The notes under the pieces were generated by a model that worked only from the letters and a program-made list of their open reading frames with translations, was not told where the DNA came from and did not search any database. Positions 1-9,989 of a stretch of DNA of 64,000 nucleotides are shown in pieces; position 1 is the first letter of the stretch, and every line of letters begins with the position of its first letter. This DNA is from Rubellimicrobium mesophilum DSM 19309 (GTDB lineage Bacteria > Pseudomonadota > Alphaproteobacteria > Rhodobacterales > Rhodobacteraceae), in NCBI RefSeq assembly GCF_000600335.2, contig NZ_KK088604.1, forward strand, positions 90,515-154,514, given 5' to 3'. Both the position numbers and the translations under genes were made by a program.

Positions 1-2
1 GG

Positions 3-767
3 TCAGCCGGCCGGGGCGTCGTTGCCGAGGACGGCGCCGACCTGCCGATCGAGCCAGAGCCGTGCCTCGTCCACGGCGGCGACGTAGGGCCCGAGCACGA
101 CGCGCGACTGCGGCATGGCCTCCATGATGGCGGGCGCGGTCACGTAGAGACCGGCGAGCACCGCCAGGACCAGGAGCGCCCCCCAGAAGCCACGCGCGAA
201 GCCACTGCTCCGCCGCACCGGTCGGACCTGCGGGGCCCGGCCGCCGAACCGGTCGTTGGCGCTCCGCAGCGAGGAGTTGATCCGGTCGATGTCGAGCTCG
301 CGCTCAGGCGCGCGCGCGGGACGCGCCGGCTGACGCAGCGGCTCGGGCAAGGGCGGCGGCTCCGGTGTGGGCATGGGGGCGGGCCGCTCGGTCACGGGGA
401 CGGGAGCGGGCCGCTCGATGACGGTGGCGCGCGTGGCAGCCTCCTCCGCGCGGGCCTGGGCCTCGCGCTCGGCCTCGGCCCGCAGGATGTCGGCGACGGA
501 GGATGTCACCGTGGACCGGGGGGTCGCGGTCGGCGTCACGGGGGCCGGCGCGGCCACGGATTCGGCAAGGTCGTCGGCCTCCTCCTCGTCGTCCGAGACG
601 CGGGGGACCAAGTCCCAGGGCTCGGCCTCGGGCAGCGGCTCGGGCTGGGGCGCGCGCTGGAACCACGTGGTCCCGCAGGCGGAGCACTGCACGTCGCGCC
701 CGGCGGGTGGGATCGCCTCGGGCGGGACCTCGTACTGCGCGCCGCAATTCGGGCAGATCAGCCGCAT
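3..767 (-). CDS. Zinc-ribbon domain membrane protein
   Basis: The protein has 254 residues. It opens with a zinc ribbon of the MJ0042/zinc_ribbon_5 type, CPNC near residue 5 and CSAC near residue 28, followed by TTWFQ. A long Pro/Ala/Glu-rich linker leads to one membrane segment (about residues 190-215, GALLVLAVLAGLYV) and a short C-terminal tail. This makes it a single-pass protein with a cytoplasmic metal-binding head. The start was placed at the ATG directly before RLICPNC, preceded by GGGAAGGGGA, rather than at upstream in-frame codons that add only unstructured residues. It is divergent from ftsE. The family is common in alphaproteobacteria and its role is unknown. Confidence 0.85.
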   Translation of the reverse strand: MRLICPNCGAQYEVPPEAIPPAGRDVQCSACGTTWFQRAPQPEPLPEAEPWDLVPRVSDDEEEADDLAESVAAPAPVTPTATPRSTVTSSVADILRAEAEREAQARAEEAATRATVIERPAPVPVTERPAPMPTPEPPPLPEPLRQPARPARAPERELDIDRINSSLRSANDRFGGRAPQVRPVRRSSGFARGFWGALLVLAVLAGLYVTAPAIMEAMPQSRVVLGPYVAAVDEARLWLDRQVGAVLGNDAPAG

Positions 768-900
768 TCCCGGGTCCCCTTCCCTCGCCTTGGCCCGCAA
801 CTTAGCGACCGGGCCGACGAAGGCCAAGGACGCGCGGCGGCGTGCATTGAAACCCCCTGCCTCCTGCGGCAGAAGGAGCGCGCGAGCGCGAGGGGGTCCG

Positions 901-1575
901 GTGATCGAGTTCCAGGGGGTCGGCTACGGCTATGGCGGGCGGAGGCTCTTCTCCGGCCTGTCGATGTCGCTCGCGCCCGGGTCCTTCCATTTCCTGACCG
1001 GCCCGTCCGGGGCCGGCAAGACGACGCTCCTCAAGCTCTGCTACGCCGAGCTGCGGGCGCCCGAGGGGCGGGTGACGCTCTGGGGCCAGGACGCGCGGGC
1101 CATGGATCGCGACGCGGTGGCGATGGCCCGGCGGCGGATCGGCGTGGTCCATCAGGAGACGCAGTTCCTCGACCACCTTCCCGTGGCCGAGAACATCCTC
1201 CTTCCGCTCACCGTCGCCGGGCGACTGGCCGAGGGGCACGGCAACCTGCGTGAGCTGCTGGCCTGGGTGGGACTCGCGTCGCAGGCGGGGCAGCTCCCGC
1301 CCGAGCTGTCGGGCGGCGAGCGGCAGAGGGCGGCGCTCGCGCGGGCCGTCATCACCTCGCCCGAGGTGATCCTCGCCGACGAGCCCACGGGCAACCTCGA
1401 CTGGGAGATGTCGCAGCGGCTCCTCACGCTGCTGGTGGAGCTGAACCGGATGGGCAAGGCGGTGCTGATCGCGACGCACGACCTCAACCTCATCCGCGCG
1501 GCCAAGCAGCAGGTCGGAGCACGGATCCTGCGGCTGCGGGACGGGCGCCTCCAGGCGGCGGGGGCAGACCTGTGA
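901..1575 (+). CDS. ftsE: Cell division ATP-binding protein FtsE
   Basis: This 224-residue ABC ATPase has Walker A GPSGAGKTT (about residues 36-44), signature LSGGERQRAALARA and Walker B VILADEPTGNLD. The length and the FtsX-type membrane protein encoded immediately downstream identify it as FtsE. In this family FtsEX couples cytoplasmic ATP hydrolysis to activation of cell-wall hydrolases at the septum. The start is the GTG before IEFQGVGYGYGG, after an A/G-rich stretch ending in GAGGGGGTCC; the open frame extends further upstream but only as the antisense of the preceding gene. The stop overlaps the ftsX start (GTGA), indicating translational coupling. Confidence 0.95.
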   Translation: MIEFQGVGYGYGGRRLFSGLSMSLAPGSFHFLTGPSGAGKTTLLKLCYAELRAPEGRVTLWGQDARAMDRDAVAMARRRIGVVHQETQFLDHLPVAENILLPLTVAGRLAEGHGNLRELLAWVGLASQAGQLPPELSGGERQRAALARAVITSPEVILADEPTGNLDWEMSQRLLTLLVELNRMGKAVLIATHDLNLIRAAKQQVGARILRLRDGRLQAAGADL

Positions 1576-2543
1576 GGCCGCTGCCCGCCCCTCTCGCCGC
1601 CGCGCTGGCGGCCCTCGCGGGTGTGCCCGCGCTCCTCGCGCGACAGGCGCCGCGCGTCCTGGGGTTCCTGCGCGGCGATCCGCTCGCGGATCGGGCGGTG
1701 CCGCCCTCCGGCTTCACCGCGTCGCTCACGCTCTTCACCGCTGGCGCCATGGGGTTCCTCGCCGTCTTCGCGCTGGCCCTCTCGCTCGCCACCGACCGGC
1801 TCGCGGCCCGCTGGGGCGAGGAGCTGGCGCAGACCGCGACCCTGCGCCTGCCCGCCTTGGACGGCGATCAGGCGACGCAGACCGGGACCGCGCTGCGCAT
1901 CCTGCAGCAGACGCCCGGAGTCGCCGAGGCCCGCGCCCTCACGCCCGACGAGAACCGTGCCCTGCTCGAACCCTGGCTGGGTCCCGACATCCCGGTCGAA
2001 TCGCTCCCCGTCCCGCAGCTCGTGGCGGTCACGCTGACGGACGACGGGACCTTCGATGCCGCAGGCCTGACCGCGAGGCTCGAGGCCGAGCTGCCGGGCG
2101 CGGTGCTCGACGACCATACGCGCTGGCGGGAGCCGCTGGTGCAGGCCGCAGGACGGCTCCGGACCATGGGGATGGTGGCGATGCTGCTGATCGCGGGCTC
2201 CACGGCGACGATGATAACCCTCGCCGCGCAGGCGGCGCTGGCGGCGAACGCGCAGGTGATCCGGGTGCTGCGGCTGATCGGCGCCCGGGACATCTACATC
2301 GCCCGCGCCTTCGTGCGGCGCTTCACCCTCCGGGCGGCCTGGGGCGCGGCGGCGGGGACGCTCGCGGGGCTCCTCGCCGTGATGCTCCTGCCAACATCGG
2401 AGACGGCGGGCGGGTTCCTGACGGGGCTGGGCTTCCAGGGCTGGGGCTGGCTGCTGCCGCTCCTCATCCCTCCGTTCGCGGCGCTCACCGCCTACGTCTC
2501 GACGCGTTCGGCGGCGCTCCGCACCCTGAGGGCACAGCCATGA
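1572..2543 (+). CDS. ftsX: Cell division protein FtsX
   Basis: The product is a 323-residue membrane protein with the FtsX layout. A Pro/Arg-rich N-terminus is followed by TM1 (about residues 55-75), a periplasmic domain of roughly 100 residues, and then three C-terminal TM segments, including one around GMVAMLLIAGSTATMITLAAQAAL. It partners with FtsE, whose gene overlaps its GTG start, and likely transmits ATPase-driven movement to periplasmic peptidoglycan hydrolases. The stop overlaps the plsC start by four bases, so ftsE, ftsX and plsC look co-transcribed. Sequence similarity within the FtsX family is low, so the call rests on topology and gene context. Confidence 0.92.
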   Translation: MRPLPAPLAAALAALAGVPALLARQAPRVLGFLRGDPLADRAVPPSGFTASLTLFTAGAMGFLAVFALALSLATDRLAARWGEELAQTATLRLPALDGDQATQTGTALRILQQTPGVAEARALTPDENRALLEPWLGPDIPVESLPVPQLVAVTLTDDGTFDAAGLTARLEAELPGAVLDDHTRWREPLVQAAGRLRTMGMVAMLLIAGSTATMITLAAQAALAANAQVIRVLRLIGARDIYIARAFVRRFTLRAAWGAAAGTLAGLLAVMLLPTSETAGGFLTGLGFQGWGWLLPLLIPPFAALTAYVSTRSAALRTLRAQP

Positions 2544-3265
2544 GACCCGCACGCCCCCTTCGGGCCGCCCTGTTCAAGACCCTGATCTACGGCGCCATGC
2601 CGGTCTATGCCCTGGCCTACCTGCCTTGGGCGCTCCTGGACCGGAACGGCGCGGTCGCGGCCTGCCACGCCTGGTGCCGCTTCGTCCGCTGGGCCGCCCG
2701 CGCCGTGGTGGGGATCGAGAGCGAGGTGCGCGGCACGCCTCCCACGGGCGAGGTGCTGATCGCCGCCAAGCACCAGAGCTTCCTCGACATCATCCTGATC
2801 TACGGCGCGGTGCCACGCGGGCGCTTCATCATGAAGAAGGAGCTGCTCTGGACGCCGATCCTGGGCCAATACGCGCTCCGCATCGGCTGCGTGCCGGTGG
2901 ATCGGGGCAAGCGCGGGCAGGCGATCCGGAAGATGGTGGCGGACGTGGCGGCGGGGCGGGCCGACCCGGGGCAGCTCATCATCTATCCGCAGGGCACGCG
3001 CGTGGCCCCTGGAGTCAGGGCGTCCTACAAGGCCGGGGCCGCCGCGCTCTACGGCGAGCTCGGGCAGCCCTGCGTTCCGGTGGCCTGCAACGTGGGGCTC
3101 TTCTGGCCCAGGTCGGGGAACGCGCTTCGGCCCGGCCGCGCGGTGGTGGAGTTCCTGCCGCCGATTCCGCCAGGCCTGTCGTCCTCCGAGTTCCTGAAGA
3201 GGCTGGAGGCCGAGGTGGAGCCCGCCTCGGACCGGCTCATGGCCGAGGCGGGGTTCGGCGCTTAG
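2540..3265 (+). CDS. plsC: 1-acyl-sn-glycerol-3-phosphate acyltransferase (PlsC family)
   Basis: This 241-residue acyltransferase has an N-terminal membrane segment (about residues 15-33), the catalytic HX4D block as HQSFLD (about residues 77-82), the acceptor-binding region [11 protein letters not shown] and a third block YPQGTR. The family transfers an acyl group to lysophosphatidic acid to make phosphatidic acid at the inner membrane. The usual EGTR or PEGTR motif reads PQGTR here, a substitution seen in part of the family and probably still functional. It is translationally coupled to ftsX. Its stop codon overlaps that of the convergent accA gene by three bases. Confidence 0.92.
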   Translation: MRPARPLRAALFKTLIYGAMPVYALAYLPWALLDRNGAVAACHAWCRFVRWAARAVVGIESEVRGTPPTGEVLIAAKHQSFLDIILIYGAVPRGRFIMKKELLWTPILGQYALRIGCVPVDRGKRGQAIRKMVADVAAGRADPGQLIIYPQGTRVAPGVRASYKAGAAALYGELGQPCVPVACNVGLFWPRSGNALRPGRAVVEFLPPIPPGLSSSEFLKRLEAEVEPASDRLMAEAGFGA

Positions 3266-4221
3266 GCCGCGAGGCCCTTGGAGCCCATGCCGAGGAACTT
3301 GCGCCGACGCGAGTCGCGCAGTTCTCGCCCGGGACGGCCGGTCAGCTCGGCGAGGGCACCCAGCACGGCCTCGCCCACGGCCTGGATCGTGGCATGGGGA
3401 TCGCGGTGCGCGCCGCCCATGGGCTCGCGGATGATGCGGTCGATGACGCCCAGCCGGTCGAGGTCCTGCGCGGTGAGCCGCAGGGCGTCGGCCGCCTCGC
3501 GCATCTTCTCGGCGTCCTTCCAGAGGATCGAGGCGCAGCCCTCGGGCGAGATCACCGAGTAGATCGAATGCTCGAGCATCAGGACGCGGTTGGCGGTGGC
3601 GAAGGCCACGGCGCCCCCCGAGCCGCCCTCGCCGATGACGACGCTGACGAGCGGCACCTCCACCTCGAGGCAGGTCTCGGTGGAGCGGGCGATGGCCTCG
3701 GCTTGGCCGCGCTCCTCGGCGCCCTTGCCGGGATAGGCACCGGGCGTGTCCACGAGCGTCAGGATGGGGAGCTGGAAGCGGTTGGCGAGCTCCATGAGGC
3801 GGATCGCCTTGCGGTAGCCCTCGGGCCGGGCCATGCCGAAGTTGTGATGGATGCGGGATCGGGTGTCGTTGCCCTTCTCGTGGCCGATCACCACGATGGG
3901 CTGGGCGCCGAGCCGGGCGAGGCCGCCCATCACCGCATGGTCGTCCGCGAAGTTGCGGTCGCCCGCGAGCGGCGTGTAGTCGGTCAGCAGCCCGTCGATG
4001 TAGTCCTTGCAATGCGGCCGGTCGGGATGGCGGGCGACCAGCGCCTTCTGCCAGGCATTGAGGTTGCCGTAGAGCTGGCCCAGCATGTCCTGGGCCTTGC
4101 GGTCGAGGCCCTGGGCCTCCTTCTCCACGTCCATGCCGGGGTTGGCGCGGGCCAGCGCGCGCAGTTCCTCGGCCTTGCCCTCGATCTCGGCCAGGGGTTT
4201 CTCGAACTCGAGGTAGTTCAT
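3262..4221 (-). CDS. accA: Acetyl-CoA carboxylase carboxyltransferase subunit alpha
   Basis: At 319 residues, beginning [20 protein letters not shown], this matches the usual AccA length. Recognisable blocks include [20 protein letters not shown], the oxyanion region [11 protein letters not shown] and [20 protein letters not shown]. With AccD it forms the carboxyltransferase that moves the carboxyl group from carboxybiotin to acetyl-CoA, the first step of fatty-acid synthesis. The start was set at the ATG that gives the family N-terminus; an extra 89 codons upstream are spurious. The gene is convergent with plsC and overlaps its end. Confidence 0.97.
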   Translation of the reverse strand: MNYLEFEKPLAEIEGKAEELRALARANPGMDVEKEAQGLDRKAQDMLGQLYGNLNAWQKALVARHPDRPHCKDYIDGLLTDYTPLAGDRNFADDHAVMGGLARLGAQPIVVIGHEKGNDTRSRIHHNFGMARPEGYRKAIRLMELANRFQLPILTLVDTPGAYPGKGAEERGQAEAIARSTETCLEVEVPLVSVVIGEGGSGGAVAFATANRVLMLEHSIYSVISPEGCASILWKDAEKMREAADALRLTAQDLDRLGVIDRIIREPMGGAHRDPHATIQAVGEAVLGALAELTGRPGRELRDSRRRKFLGMGSKGLAA

Positions 4222-4372
4222 GGGCGCTCTCTCCCGCAGGGTCGATGGCTCGATATGGCGAAGGGCGGGGCCGGATGCAACTCGGCAAGCTCGGCCGCGC
4301 GAGGCGTTCCGGGGCCAGCCCGTCGCAGGAACGGGGCAACAGGCCCGGGATCCCCGTCCTGTGGGGCACCGA

Positions 4373-5578
4373 TCAGGCCGCCGGCCGCTCCAATGGCCAG
4401 CAGGGAGCCCCCGGCGGACGATCCGACCCGCCGCAGCAGGCGTCGCGCAGCGAGCAATCCGCGCAGGTGGGGACGAAGGCGGGGCCATCGGTCAGGTCGA
4501 GCGGACCGGTCGCAAAGCGGCAGCGGTCGCGGCCGGCCCGCTTGGCGGCGTAAAGCGCCGCATCGGCTTGCGTGATCAGGAGGTCGAGCGAGGCGGGGCG
4601 GCCCAAGGTGCCGCCCACGCTCGTGGTGACCCTAACGTGGCCGCCGCCCGGCAAGGCGAAGGGGACGGCGCGAACGGCCATGAGGAGGCGCCGGGCCATG
4701 TCCTGCGCCTCCGCTGCGGTGCGGTCGGGCAGGAAGACGGCGAACTCCTCTCCGCCGAGCCGGGCGAGGAGATCTGCCCGCCCCAGCACAGCACGGAGGC
4801 GCCGGCCGGTCGCGCGCAGCACCGCGTCGCCCGCCGGGTGGCCATGAAGGTCGTTGATGCGCTTGAAGTGGTCGAGGTCGAGGAGAAGGAGAGCCCCCGC
4901 CCCGTGCAGGGGAAGGCGGGCGATCGCCCGCTCGAAGCCCCGGCGGTTGAGGAGCCCCGTCAGGGCGTCCTGGTCGGCGTCGCGCCGAAGGAGCTGCTCC
5001 CTCGCGTGAAGGGCACGCTCCCTCTCGATCAGGGAACCCACGACGAGGACGCCCAGGACATGCAGGGGCAGCATCAGGGGCAGGGTGACGGCCAGGAGGT
5101 CGCGGACGATCGGAGCGGGCAGGAGCACCCAAGCGGCGGGATAGGTCGAGCTCAGCAGCGCGAGGCCCAGCATCGCGAGGGGGCCGCGCCGGGGCGCCCC
5201 GCGCGTCCGATGGTGCCAGAGGAGCCCCGCGAACCCGGAGATCAGGATGCTGGCCGCGCCCGCCGGCATCCCTGCCCCGCCCGTTCCGATGCGCACGGCG
5301 AAGGGCAGGGCCGTGGCCACGGCGGCCCCCTGCCAGCCCAGGAACCCCCCGGCCAGGGCCACGGGGAGTTGGCGCAGATCGACGAAGATCCCCTCCTCGA
5401 TCGGAATCCGGTCCAGCATCGCCAGGATGGCCGCGCCCCCGAACAGGAAGCCCAGGAGGACCCGCACCCGCACCAGGGAGTGCCCCGCCCTCACGACGGC
5501 CCCGTAGGCCACCGCGAGGAGGGCCATGAGGGCGATGGAGCCGGCCAGCTCCCGCACCGCGCCGGTGGCTGGGATCAT
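4373..5578 (-). CDS. Membrane-anchored diguanylate cyclase (5TM-GGDEF)
   Basis: The N-terminal half (to about residue 190) is a run of hydrophobic helices of the LytS/YhcK five-TM sensor type, with a [16 protein letters not shown] block. The C-terminal GGDEF domain carries GGEEF, so it should make c-di-GMP. The I-site position five residues before GGEEF has the Asp but lacks the Arg of RxxD (GRAD), so classical product inhibition is doubtful. After the GGDEF fold there is an unusual tail of about 35 residues with five cysteines (CADC, then CC, then PCW). The ATG start was preferred over an in-frame TTG at 5608. No partner gene is adjacent. Confidence 0.88.
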   Translation of the reverse strand: MIPATGAVRELAGSIALMALLAVAYGAVVRAGHSLVRVRVLLGFLFGGAAILAMLDRIPIEEGIFVDLRQLPVALAGGFLGWQGAAVATALPFAVRIGTGGAGMPAGAASILISGFAGLLWHHRTRGAPRRGPLAMLGLALLSSTYPAAWVLLPAPIVRDLLAVTLPLMLPLHVLGVLVVGSLIERERALHAREQLLRRDADQDALTGLLNRRGFERAIARLPLHGAGALLLLDLDHFKRINDLHGHPAGDAVLRATGRRLRAVLGRADLLARLGGEEFAVFLPDRTAAEAQDMARRLLMAVRAVPFALPGGGHVRVTTSVGGTLGRPASLDLLITQADAALYAAKRAGRDRCRFATGPLDLTDGPAFVPTCADCSLRDACCGGSDRPPGAPCWPLERPAA

Positions 5579-5657
5579 CTGTCGTGTCTCGGGTCTGCTT
5601 TCGTCCAATCTGCCCCAGAGACATTAACATCGGGTTAATCCCGGCGCGGATCCGCCG

Positions 5658-6644
5658 TCACAGCCTCGTGACGATGCGTCCGGTCGGGATCCCCCGCCAG
5701 TTGCGCTGCTCGCCCGAGGACAGGCGCTGCGCGACGGGATGGCCGGCCTCCAGCACGCCGAGCCGCACGAGGAGCGCCGCGATCACCGCCTCGGAGGCCC
5801 TGGTCGCCCCGTCGGCGATCTTGAGCGCGACGCCGAGGCCGAGGTCGGGGAGGATGCCGACATAGACGCCCTCGGCCCCTGTCTTGACGGCGGCACGGCC
5901 GCCGCAGGCCCGCATCAGCGCGGCGCAGGCCGCGCCCTCACCCGAGACGAGCTCGGGATGCGCGACCATGGCCGCGACGAGGCGTCGCTGGGCCTCGGCC
6001 CGGGCGCCGCCGCGCGAGCCGGCGGTCGCAAAGGAGGCCATGGCGCGGGCGATCCCCGTGAGGGAGGCCGCGAAGTTCGGGGCCGAGCAGCCGTCCACCC
6101 CCCAGCCGGCGCTGGTCTCGCCCGACGTCTCCTCGAAGGCGGCGCGCGCGGCCCGCTGCACGGGATGGTCGATCTCCACGTATTCGGGGCCGGCGCCGAG
6201 GTGCCGGGTCAGGGTCAGGAAGCCCGCGTGCTTGCCCGAGCAGTTGTTGTGGATCTGGCAGGGCCTCTCGGCCGCGCGGACCAGCGACTCGGCCGCCTCG
6301 CGGTCCGAGGGCATATGGGAGCCGCAGCGGAGGTCGCCCTCGCCCAGGCCAAGGCCCTGGAGCCAGGCCGCGACCCGGGTCGTGTGCATGGCCGCCCCGC
6401 GGTGCGAGGCGCAGGCGAGGGCGAGCTGCTCCTCCCCTAGGCGGACCATGTCGGCCGCGCCCGATTCGACCAGCGGGAGTGCCTGGATCATCTTGGCCGA
6501 GGAGCGGGGATAGGTGATCAGGTCGGGGTCGCCCCAGGCCATCACGGCCTCGCCTGCCCCGTTGCAGACGACAGCGTGGCCGAAATGCACCGACTCCAGA
6601 ATATCTCCACGCCAAAGCTCGACAAACTCGACGGCCGTGCCCAT
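5658..6644 (-). CDS. Asparaginase (asparaginase II family)
   Basis: The 328-residue protein matches the PF06089-type asparaginases, first described in Rhizobium, which are unrelated to E. coli AnsA/AnsB. Family blocks visible include [48 protein letters not shown] and the C-terminal GIPTGRIV. The expected reaction is hydrolysis of L-asparagine to aspartate and ammonia. There is no signal peptide, so it is cytoplasmic. The start ATG follows AAGGGGAAAT, a good ribosome-binding site, whereas the longer frame would add an Arg-rich stretch. The gene stands alone and is divergent from the secreted protein gene at 6831. Confidence 0.88.
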   Translation of the reverse strand: MGTAVEFVELWRGDILESVHFGHAVVCNGAGEAVMAWGDPDLITYPRSSAKMIQALPLVESGAADMVRLGEEQLALACASHRGAAMHTTRVAAWLQGLGLGEGDLRCGSHMPSDREAAESLVRAAERPCQIHNNCSGKHAGFLTLTRHLGAGPEYVEIDHPVQRAARAAFEETSGETSAGWGVDGCSAPNFAASLTGIARAMASFATAGSRGGARAEAQRRLVAAMVAHPELVSGEGAACAALMRACGGRAAVKTGAEGVYVGILPDLGLGVALKIADGATRASEAVIAALLVRLGVLEAGHPVAQRLSSGEQRNWRGIPTGRIVTRL

Positions 6645-6830
6645 GTTATTTCCCCTTCGGCGGATTCGCGCGCGAGGTGCACGGATGGGGTTGTCCATCC
6701 GGCGACCTTTCTGCTATGCGCGTAGCGCTTCAAGGACGCCCCTGCCAGCCGCAAAGATGCCCCGAGCGCATCCGGCTGGCCCCGAGCAGGGGGTGGAGAA
6801 ACCAGACCTACGGACCGTGGAGGCCAACCC

Positions 6831-7361
6831 ATGACCATGACCCTGCCGCGGCTGGCGCTTTGCGCCTGCGTCGCGCTGTTCGCCCAAGGCGCGATCGCCC
6901 AGGAGCAGTCGACGAACCGCGTCGCGGCCGACACCGACTGGAGCGTGTTCCAGGAGACCGACCCGACCGAATGCTTCGCGGTCTCCGCGCCGAAGTCGTC
7001 GGAGAACACCCGGGACGGCCAGCCGGTGGACGTGACGCGCGGCGAGACGCTCCTCTTCGTCTTCTTCCGTCCCTCCGAGGGCGTGAACGGCCAGGTGACC
7101 TTCACTGGCGGTTACCCCTTCGCCGACAACTCGACCGTGACGCTGGACGTGGGTGGCACCCAGTTCACGATGTTCACCGAAGGCGAATGGGCCTGGCCTG
7201 CCTCGCCCGAGGAGGACGCCCGCATCGCCGCGGCGCTCCAGAGCGGCTCCGAGGCGGTCCTCACGGGGCAGTCCGGGCGCGGCACCGTCACGCGCGACAC
7301 CTTCTCGCTCCTGGGCTTCACCTCGGCGGTCGATCAGGCCAAGACGCGCTGCACGAGCTGA
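6831..7361 (+). CDS. Invasion-associated locus B (IalB)-like secreted protein
   Basis: This 176-residue protein starts with a Sec signal peptide ([23 protein letters not shown], cut after AIA). The mature part has features of the IalB family: [19 protein letters not shown], a central GGYPF segment, and a paired cysteine near the C-terminus (TRCTS) that could bridge to the first one. IalB proteins are periplasmic or secreted; the name comes from Bartonella, but free-living Rhodobacterales carry them widely without any invasive trait. GGAGG precedes the ATG by six bases. A strong intrinsic terminator follows, so it is probably monocistronic. Confidence 0.82.
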   Translation: MTMTLPRLALCACVALFAQGAIAQEQSTNRVAADTDWSVFQETDPTECFAVSAPKSSENTRDGQPVDVTRGETLLFVFFRPSEGVNGQVTFTGGYPFADNSTVTLDVGGTQFTMFTEGEWAWPASPEEDARIAAALQSGSEAVLTGQSGRGTVTRDTFSLLGFTSAVDQAKTRCTS

Positions 7362-7387
7362 CGCGCCCCTGGGTCGCAGGCGTTTCG

Positions 7388-7418
7388 GGCCGGTTTCCCT
7401 TGGAAGCCGGCCTTTTCG
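7388..7418 (+). terminator. Intrinsic terminator after the IalB-like gene
   Basis: An 11-bp stem (7388-7398 with 7402-7412), complete except for one G-T pair, closes a three-base loop and is followed by TTTTCGTT. It lies 27 bases after the upstream stop codon and ahead of rlmN, so it should end the ialB-like transcript. Confidence 0.85.
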
Positions 7419-7453
7419 TTGCTATGTGCGGGACCTCCCCTTCCGAGGCTGCC

Positions 7454-8638
7454 ATGACGATCACCGCTCCGATCACGCAGGACGTCCATACCATTCCGCG
7501 CAAGGTGCCGGAGGGGCCGGTGAACCTCGTCGGCCTGACGCGGGACCAGATGCGCGAGGCCTTCGTCGCCGCCGGCACGCCCGAGAGGCAGGCGAAGATG
7601 CGGGTCAACCAGGTCTGGCAGTGGGTCTACCACTGGGGCGTTCGCGACTTCGCGGGGATGACCAACCTCGCCAAGGACTACCGGGCGCTGCTGGCGCGGC
7701 ACTTCGTCATCGAGCTGCCCGAGATCGTCTCGAAGCAGGTGTCGTCGGACGGCACCCGCAAGTACCTCGTCCGCATCGCCGGCGGGCACGAGGTCGAGAT
7801 CGTCTACATCCCCGAGGAGGACCGGGGCACGCTCTGCGTCTCCTCGCAGGTGGGCTGCACGCTGACCTGCTCCTTCTGCCACACGGGGACGCAGAAGCTG
7901 GTCCGCAACCTCACCGCCGGGGAGATCGTCGGGCAGGTGCTGCTCGCCCGCGACGACCTGGGGGAATGGCCGGTGCCGGGCGCGCCCAAGGACGAGACGC
8001 GGCTCCTGTCCAACATCGTGCTGATGGGAATGGGCGAGCCGCTCTACAACTTCGACTCCGTGCGCGATGCGATGAAGATCGCCATGGACGCCGAGGGGCT
8101 CCAGATCTCCCGCCGGCGGATCACGCTGTCCACCTCGGGCGTCGTGCCCGAGATCGCGCGCACGGCCATGGAGATCGGCTGCCAACTCGCCGTGTCGTTC
8201 CACGCGACGACAGACGAGGTGCGGGACGTGCTCGTGCCGATCAACAAGAAGTGGAACATCGCGGCGCTGCTCGATGCGCTGCGGGAGTATCCGAACCTCT
8301 CGAACTCCGAGCGGATCACCTTCGAATACGTGATGCTCGACGGCGTCAACGACTCGGACGAGGACGCGCGGCGGCTGGTCAGGCTCATCGAGGGCATCCC
8401 GGCCAAGATCAACCTGATCCCCTTCAACGAATGGCCAGGCGCGCCCTACAAGCGCAGCTCGAACAACCGCATCCGGGCCTTCGCGGACATCATCTACAAG
8501 GCGGGCTACGCCTCGCCGATCCGGACGCCGAGGGGCGAGGACATCATGGCGGCCTGTGGCCAGCTCAAGTCCGCGACCGAGCGGGCGCGGAGGTCGCGGG
8601 CGCAGGTCGCGGCGGAAGCGGGGCTGCCCCCGGCCTGA
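7454..8638 (+). CDS. rlmN: 23S rRNA (adenine-2503-C2)/tRNA methyltransferase RlmN
   Basis: This 394-residue radical-SAM enzyme has the CX3CX2C cluster motif (Cys135, Cys139 and Cys142, in [12 protein letters not shown]). It also has [35 protein letters not shown] and the C-terminal [11 protein letters not shown] block that holds the methyl-carrying cysteine. It methylates C2 of A2503 in 23S rRNA and A37 of some tRNAs by a radical mechanism. The ATG in front of [15 protein letters not shown] was taken as the start. In Rhodobacterales an IalB-type gene next to rlmN is a familiar arrangement, although the terminator between them argues for separate transcripts. Confidence 0.96.
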   Translation: MTITAPITQDVHTIPRKVPEGPVNLVGLTRDQMREAFVAAGTPERQAKMRVNQVWQWVYHWGVRDFAGMTNLAKDYRALLARHFVIELPEIVSKQVSSDGTRKYLVRIAGGHEVEIVYIPEEDRGTLCVSSQVGCTLTCSFCHTGTQKLVRNLTAGEIVGQVLLARDDLGEWPVPGAPKDETRLLSNIVLMGMGEPLYNFDSVRDAMKIAMDAEGLQISRRRITLSTSGVVPEIARTAMEIGCQLAVSFHATTDEVRDVLVPINKKWNIAALLDALREYPNLSNSERITFEYVMLDGVNDSDEDARRLVRLIEGIPAKINLIPFNEWPGAPYKRSSNNRIRAFADIIYKAGYASPIRTPRGEDIMAACGQLKSATERARRSRAQVAAEAGLPPA

Positions 8639-8694
8639 GGGGGTAGCAGGGCGCCCTCCCCTCCGCTAGAAGCGGCGCGACCAGGGAGGATGCC

Positions 8695-9450
8695 ATGCAG
8701 ATCACGCTCAACAAGATCGCCTTCGACGTGAAGCCGGTGGACGGAGCGCTGCGGACGGCGCTGCTGGCCGACCCCGTGGTCGCGCGCGGCGTGCTTCGTC
8801 CCGTCTGGTCCTGGAGCAAGGACGAGGGCAAGGGCCGCTATCTGGCGCAGACCGCCGCCAACAATGCGATCCCCCTGCCGACGGGCATCCTCATCCACGT
8901 CCAGAAGCCGGGGACGAACGGCGCCGGGCCGGTCAAGGCCGAGGGCCCGACCGCCAAGATGGCGGAGCGGTTCCTTCATGCCGTGGGCGCCAAGGACTTC
9001 GGGCCGGTGGTCCAGGCGCTCGGCCGCGTCGTGGGCGTGCCGGTCGGCCGACTGCCGCTCGACAAGTTCGCCGTGCTGAACGCGCAGGGCTCCTACACGA
9101 TCCTGATGGCGACCGAGCTGCAGATCGTGGAACTGGCGAACGCCGCCCGGAACCTGTCGGCCTACGTCTTCCTGCCCGGCGTCGTGAGCTTCGCCGCGAC
9201 CGCCGAGGCCACTGGGGGCGCGATCCTGCCGGATTCGCCGCGCCTGACCGCCGTGATCCCGCCGGGAACGCAGGCGGGCCAGGCGATGCGCCGCCTTGCG
9301 CTCGCGCAGCGGCTAGGAGAGATGCAGGCGGAGCTGGGCGAGACCAAGCCCGCCGACCTGCCCGAGGGCGACCCGCGCCGCGCGGTGCTGGCCCGGCTCG
9401 GGGCGGAGTGGAAGGCGCTGCAGGCCAAGGTGGCGACCAAGGCCGCCTGA
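8695..9450 (+). CDS. Hypothetical protein, 251 aa
   Basis: I do not recognise this protein. It lacks a signal peptide and membrane segments and looks like a soluble cytoplasmic protein. The first 110 residues are mixed (MQITLNKIAFDVKPVDGALR) and include a GPTAKMAERFLHAVGAKDF segment. The C-terminal 60 residues are helical and charged (MRRLALAQRLGEMQAELG, then ARLGAEWKALQAKVATKAA) and could form a short coiled coil. The start is secure, with GGGAGGATGCC directly before the ATG. Its codon and base use match the neighbours, which supports a real gene. Its end lies seven bases from the end of the convergent GFA-family gene. Confidence 0.7.
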   Translation: MQITLNKIAFDVKPVDGALRTALLADPVVARGVLRPVWSWSKDEGKGRYLAQTAANNAIPLPTGILIHVQKPGTNGAGPVKAEGPTAKMAERFLHAVGAKDFGPVVQALGRVVGVPVGRLPLDKFAVLNAQGSYTILMATELQIVELANAARNLSAYVFLPGVVSFAATAEATGGAILPDSPRLTAVIPPGTQAGQAMRRLALAQRLGEMQAELGETKPADLPEGDPRRAVLARLGAEWKALQAKVATKAA

Positions 9451-9457
9451 CGGGGCT

Positions 9458-9937
9458 TCAGCGCGGCGGCCAAGCGGTCGTGTCGTGGTCCGGGTGCTGG
9501 TGGTTGCTGGCCCGGACCCGCTGGATGACGCCGTCGGGGTCGTTCTCGTCGATGGGCTGGCCCGGCAGGTCGGGCAGGCGGTCGAACCAGGGAACGCGGG
9601 TCTCGGTCCCGTACTGGATCACCGGTGGCGCGAGGTCGGGGCGGTCGAGCGTCCCGGCCAGGACGCCGATGCCGGGGTCATGCGGGTAGTCGAAGATCAG
9701 CGGCGTCCCGCAATCGCGGCAGAAGCCGCGCCGTGCCACGTCGGAACTGGCGAACCACGCGATCTCGCCCCGCGTGACGCGGAAGGCGGATTTCGGGACC
9801 GGGCAGATCGCCGCGAAGGGGCCGCCCACGGCCTTCTGGCACATCCGGCAATGGCAGAGATGGACGTTCTCGGGCGCGCCCTCGAAGGCGTAGCGCACGG
9901 CGCCGCACTGGCAGCCTCCGGTCCGGGTGTCGCTCAT
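9458..9937 (-). CDS. GFA/CENP-V family zinc-binding protein
   Basis: This 159-residue protein has the GFA fold signature: GGCQCGAVRYAFEG near the N-terminus, CHCRMCQKAVGGPF (about residues 29-42) and FCRDCGTPLIFDY (about residues 72-84). These cysteines bind the two zinc sites of the family. The family is named for glutathione-dependent formaldehyde activation, but most members have no proven substrate, so only the fold is assigned. Upstream on the same strand lies the sugar operon, separated by a GC hairpin at 9957-9981, so the gene is probably expressed independently. Confidence 0.87.
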   Translation of the reverse strand: MSDTRTGGCQCGAVRYAFEGAPENVHLCHCRMCQKAVGGPFAAICPVPKSAFRVTRGEIAWFASSDVARRGFCRDCGTPLIFDYPHDPGIGVLAGTLDRPDLAPPVIQYGTETRVPWFDRLPDLPGQPIDENDPDGVIQRVRASNHQHPDHDTTAWPPR

Positions 9938-9956
9938 CGGAGCCTCCGAGGGTGAT

Positions 9957-9981
9957 GGGCCGGGGACGATGCCCCCGGCCC
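9957..9981 (-). terminator. GC hairpin after the leftward sugar operon
   Basis: A perfect 9-bp stem (9957-9965 with 9973-9981) closes a seven-base loop, just past the stop of the last operon gene. There is no clear T-run, so it may be a weak terminator or an mRNA 3'-end stabiliser. Confidence 0.5.
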
Positions 9982-9989
9982 GGTGGGGC

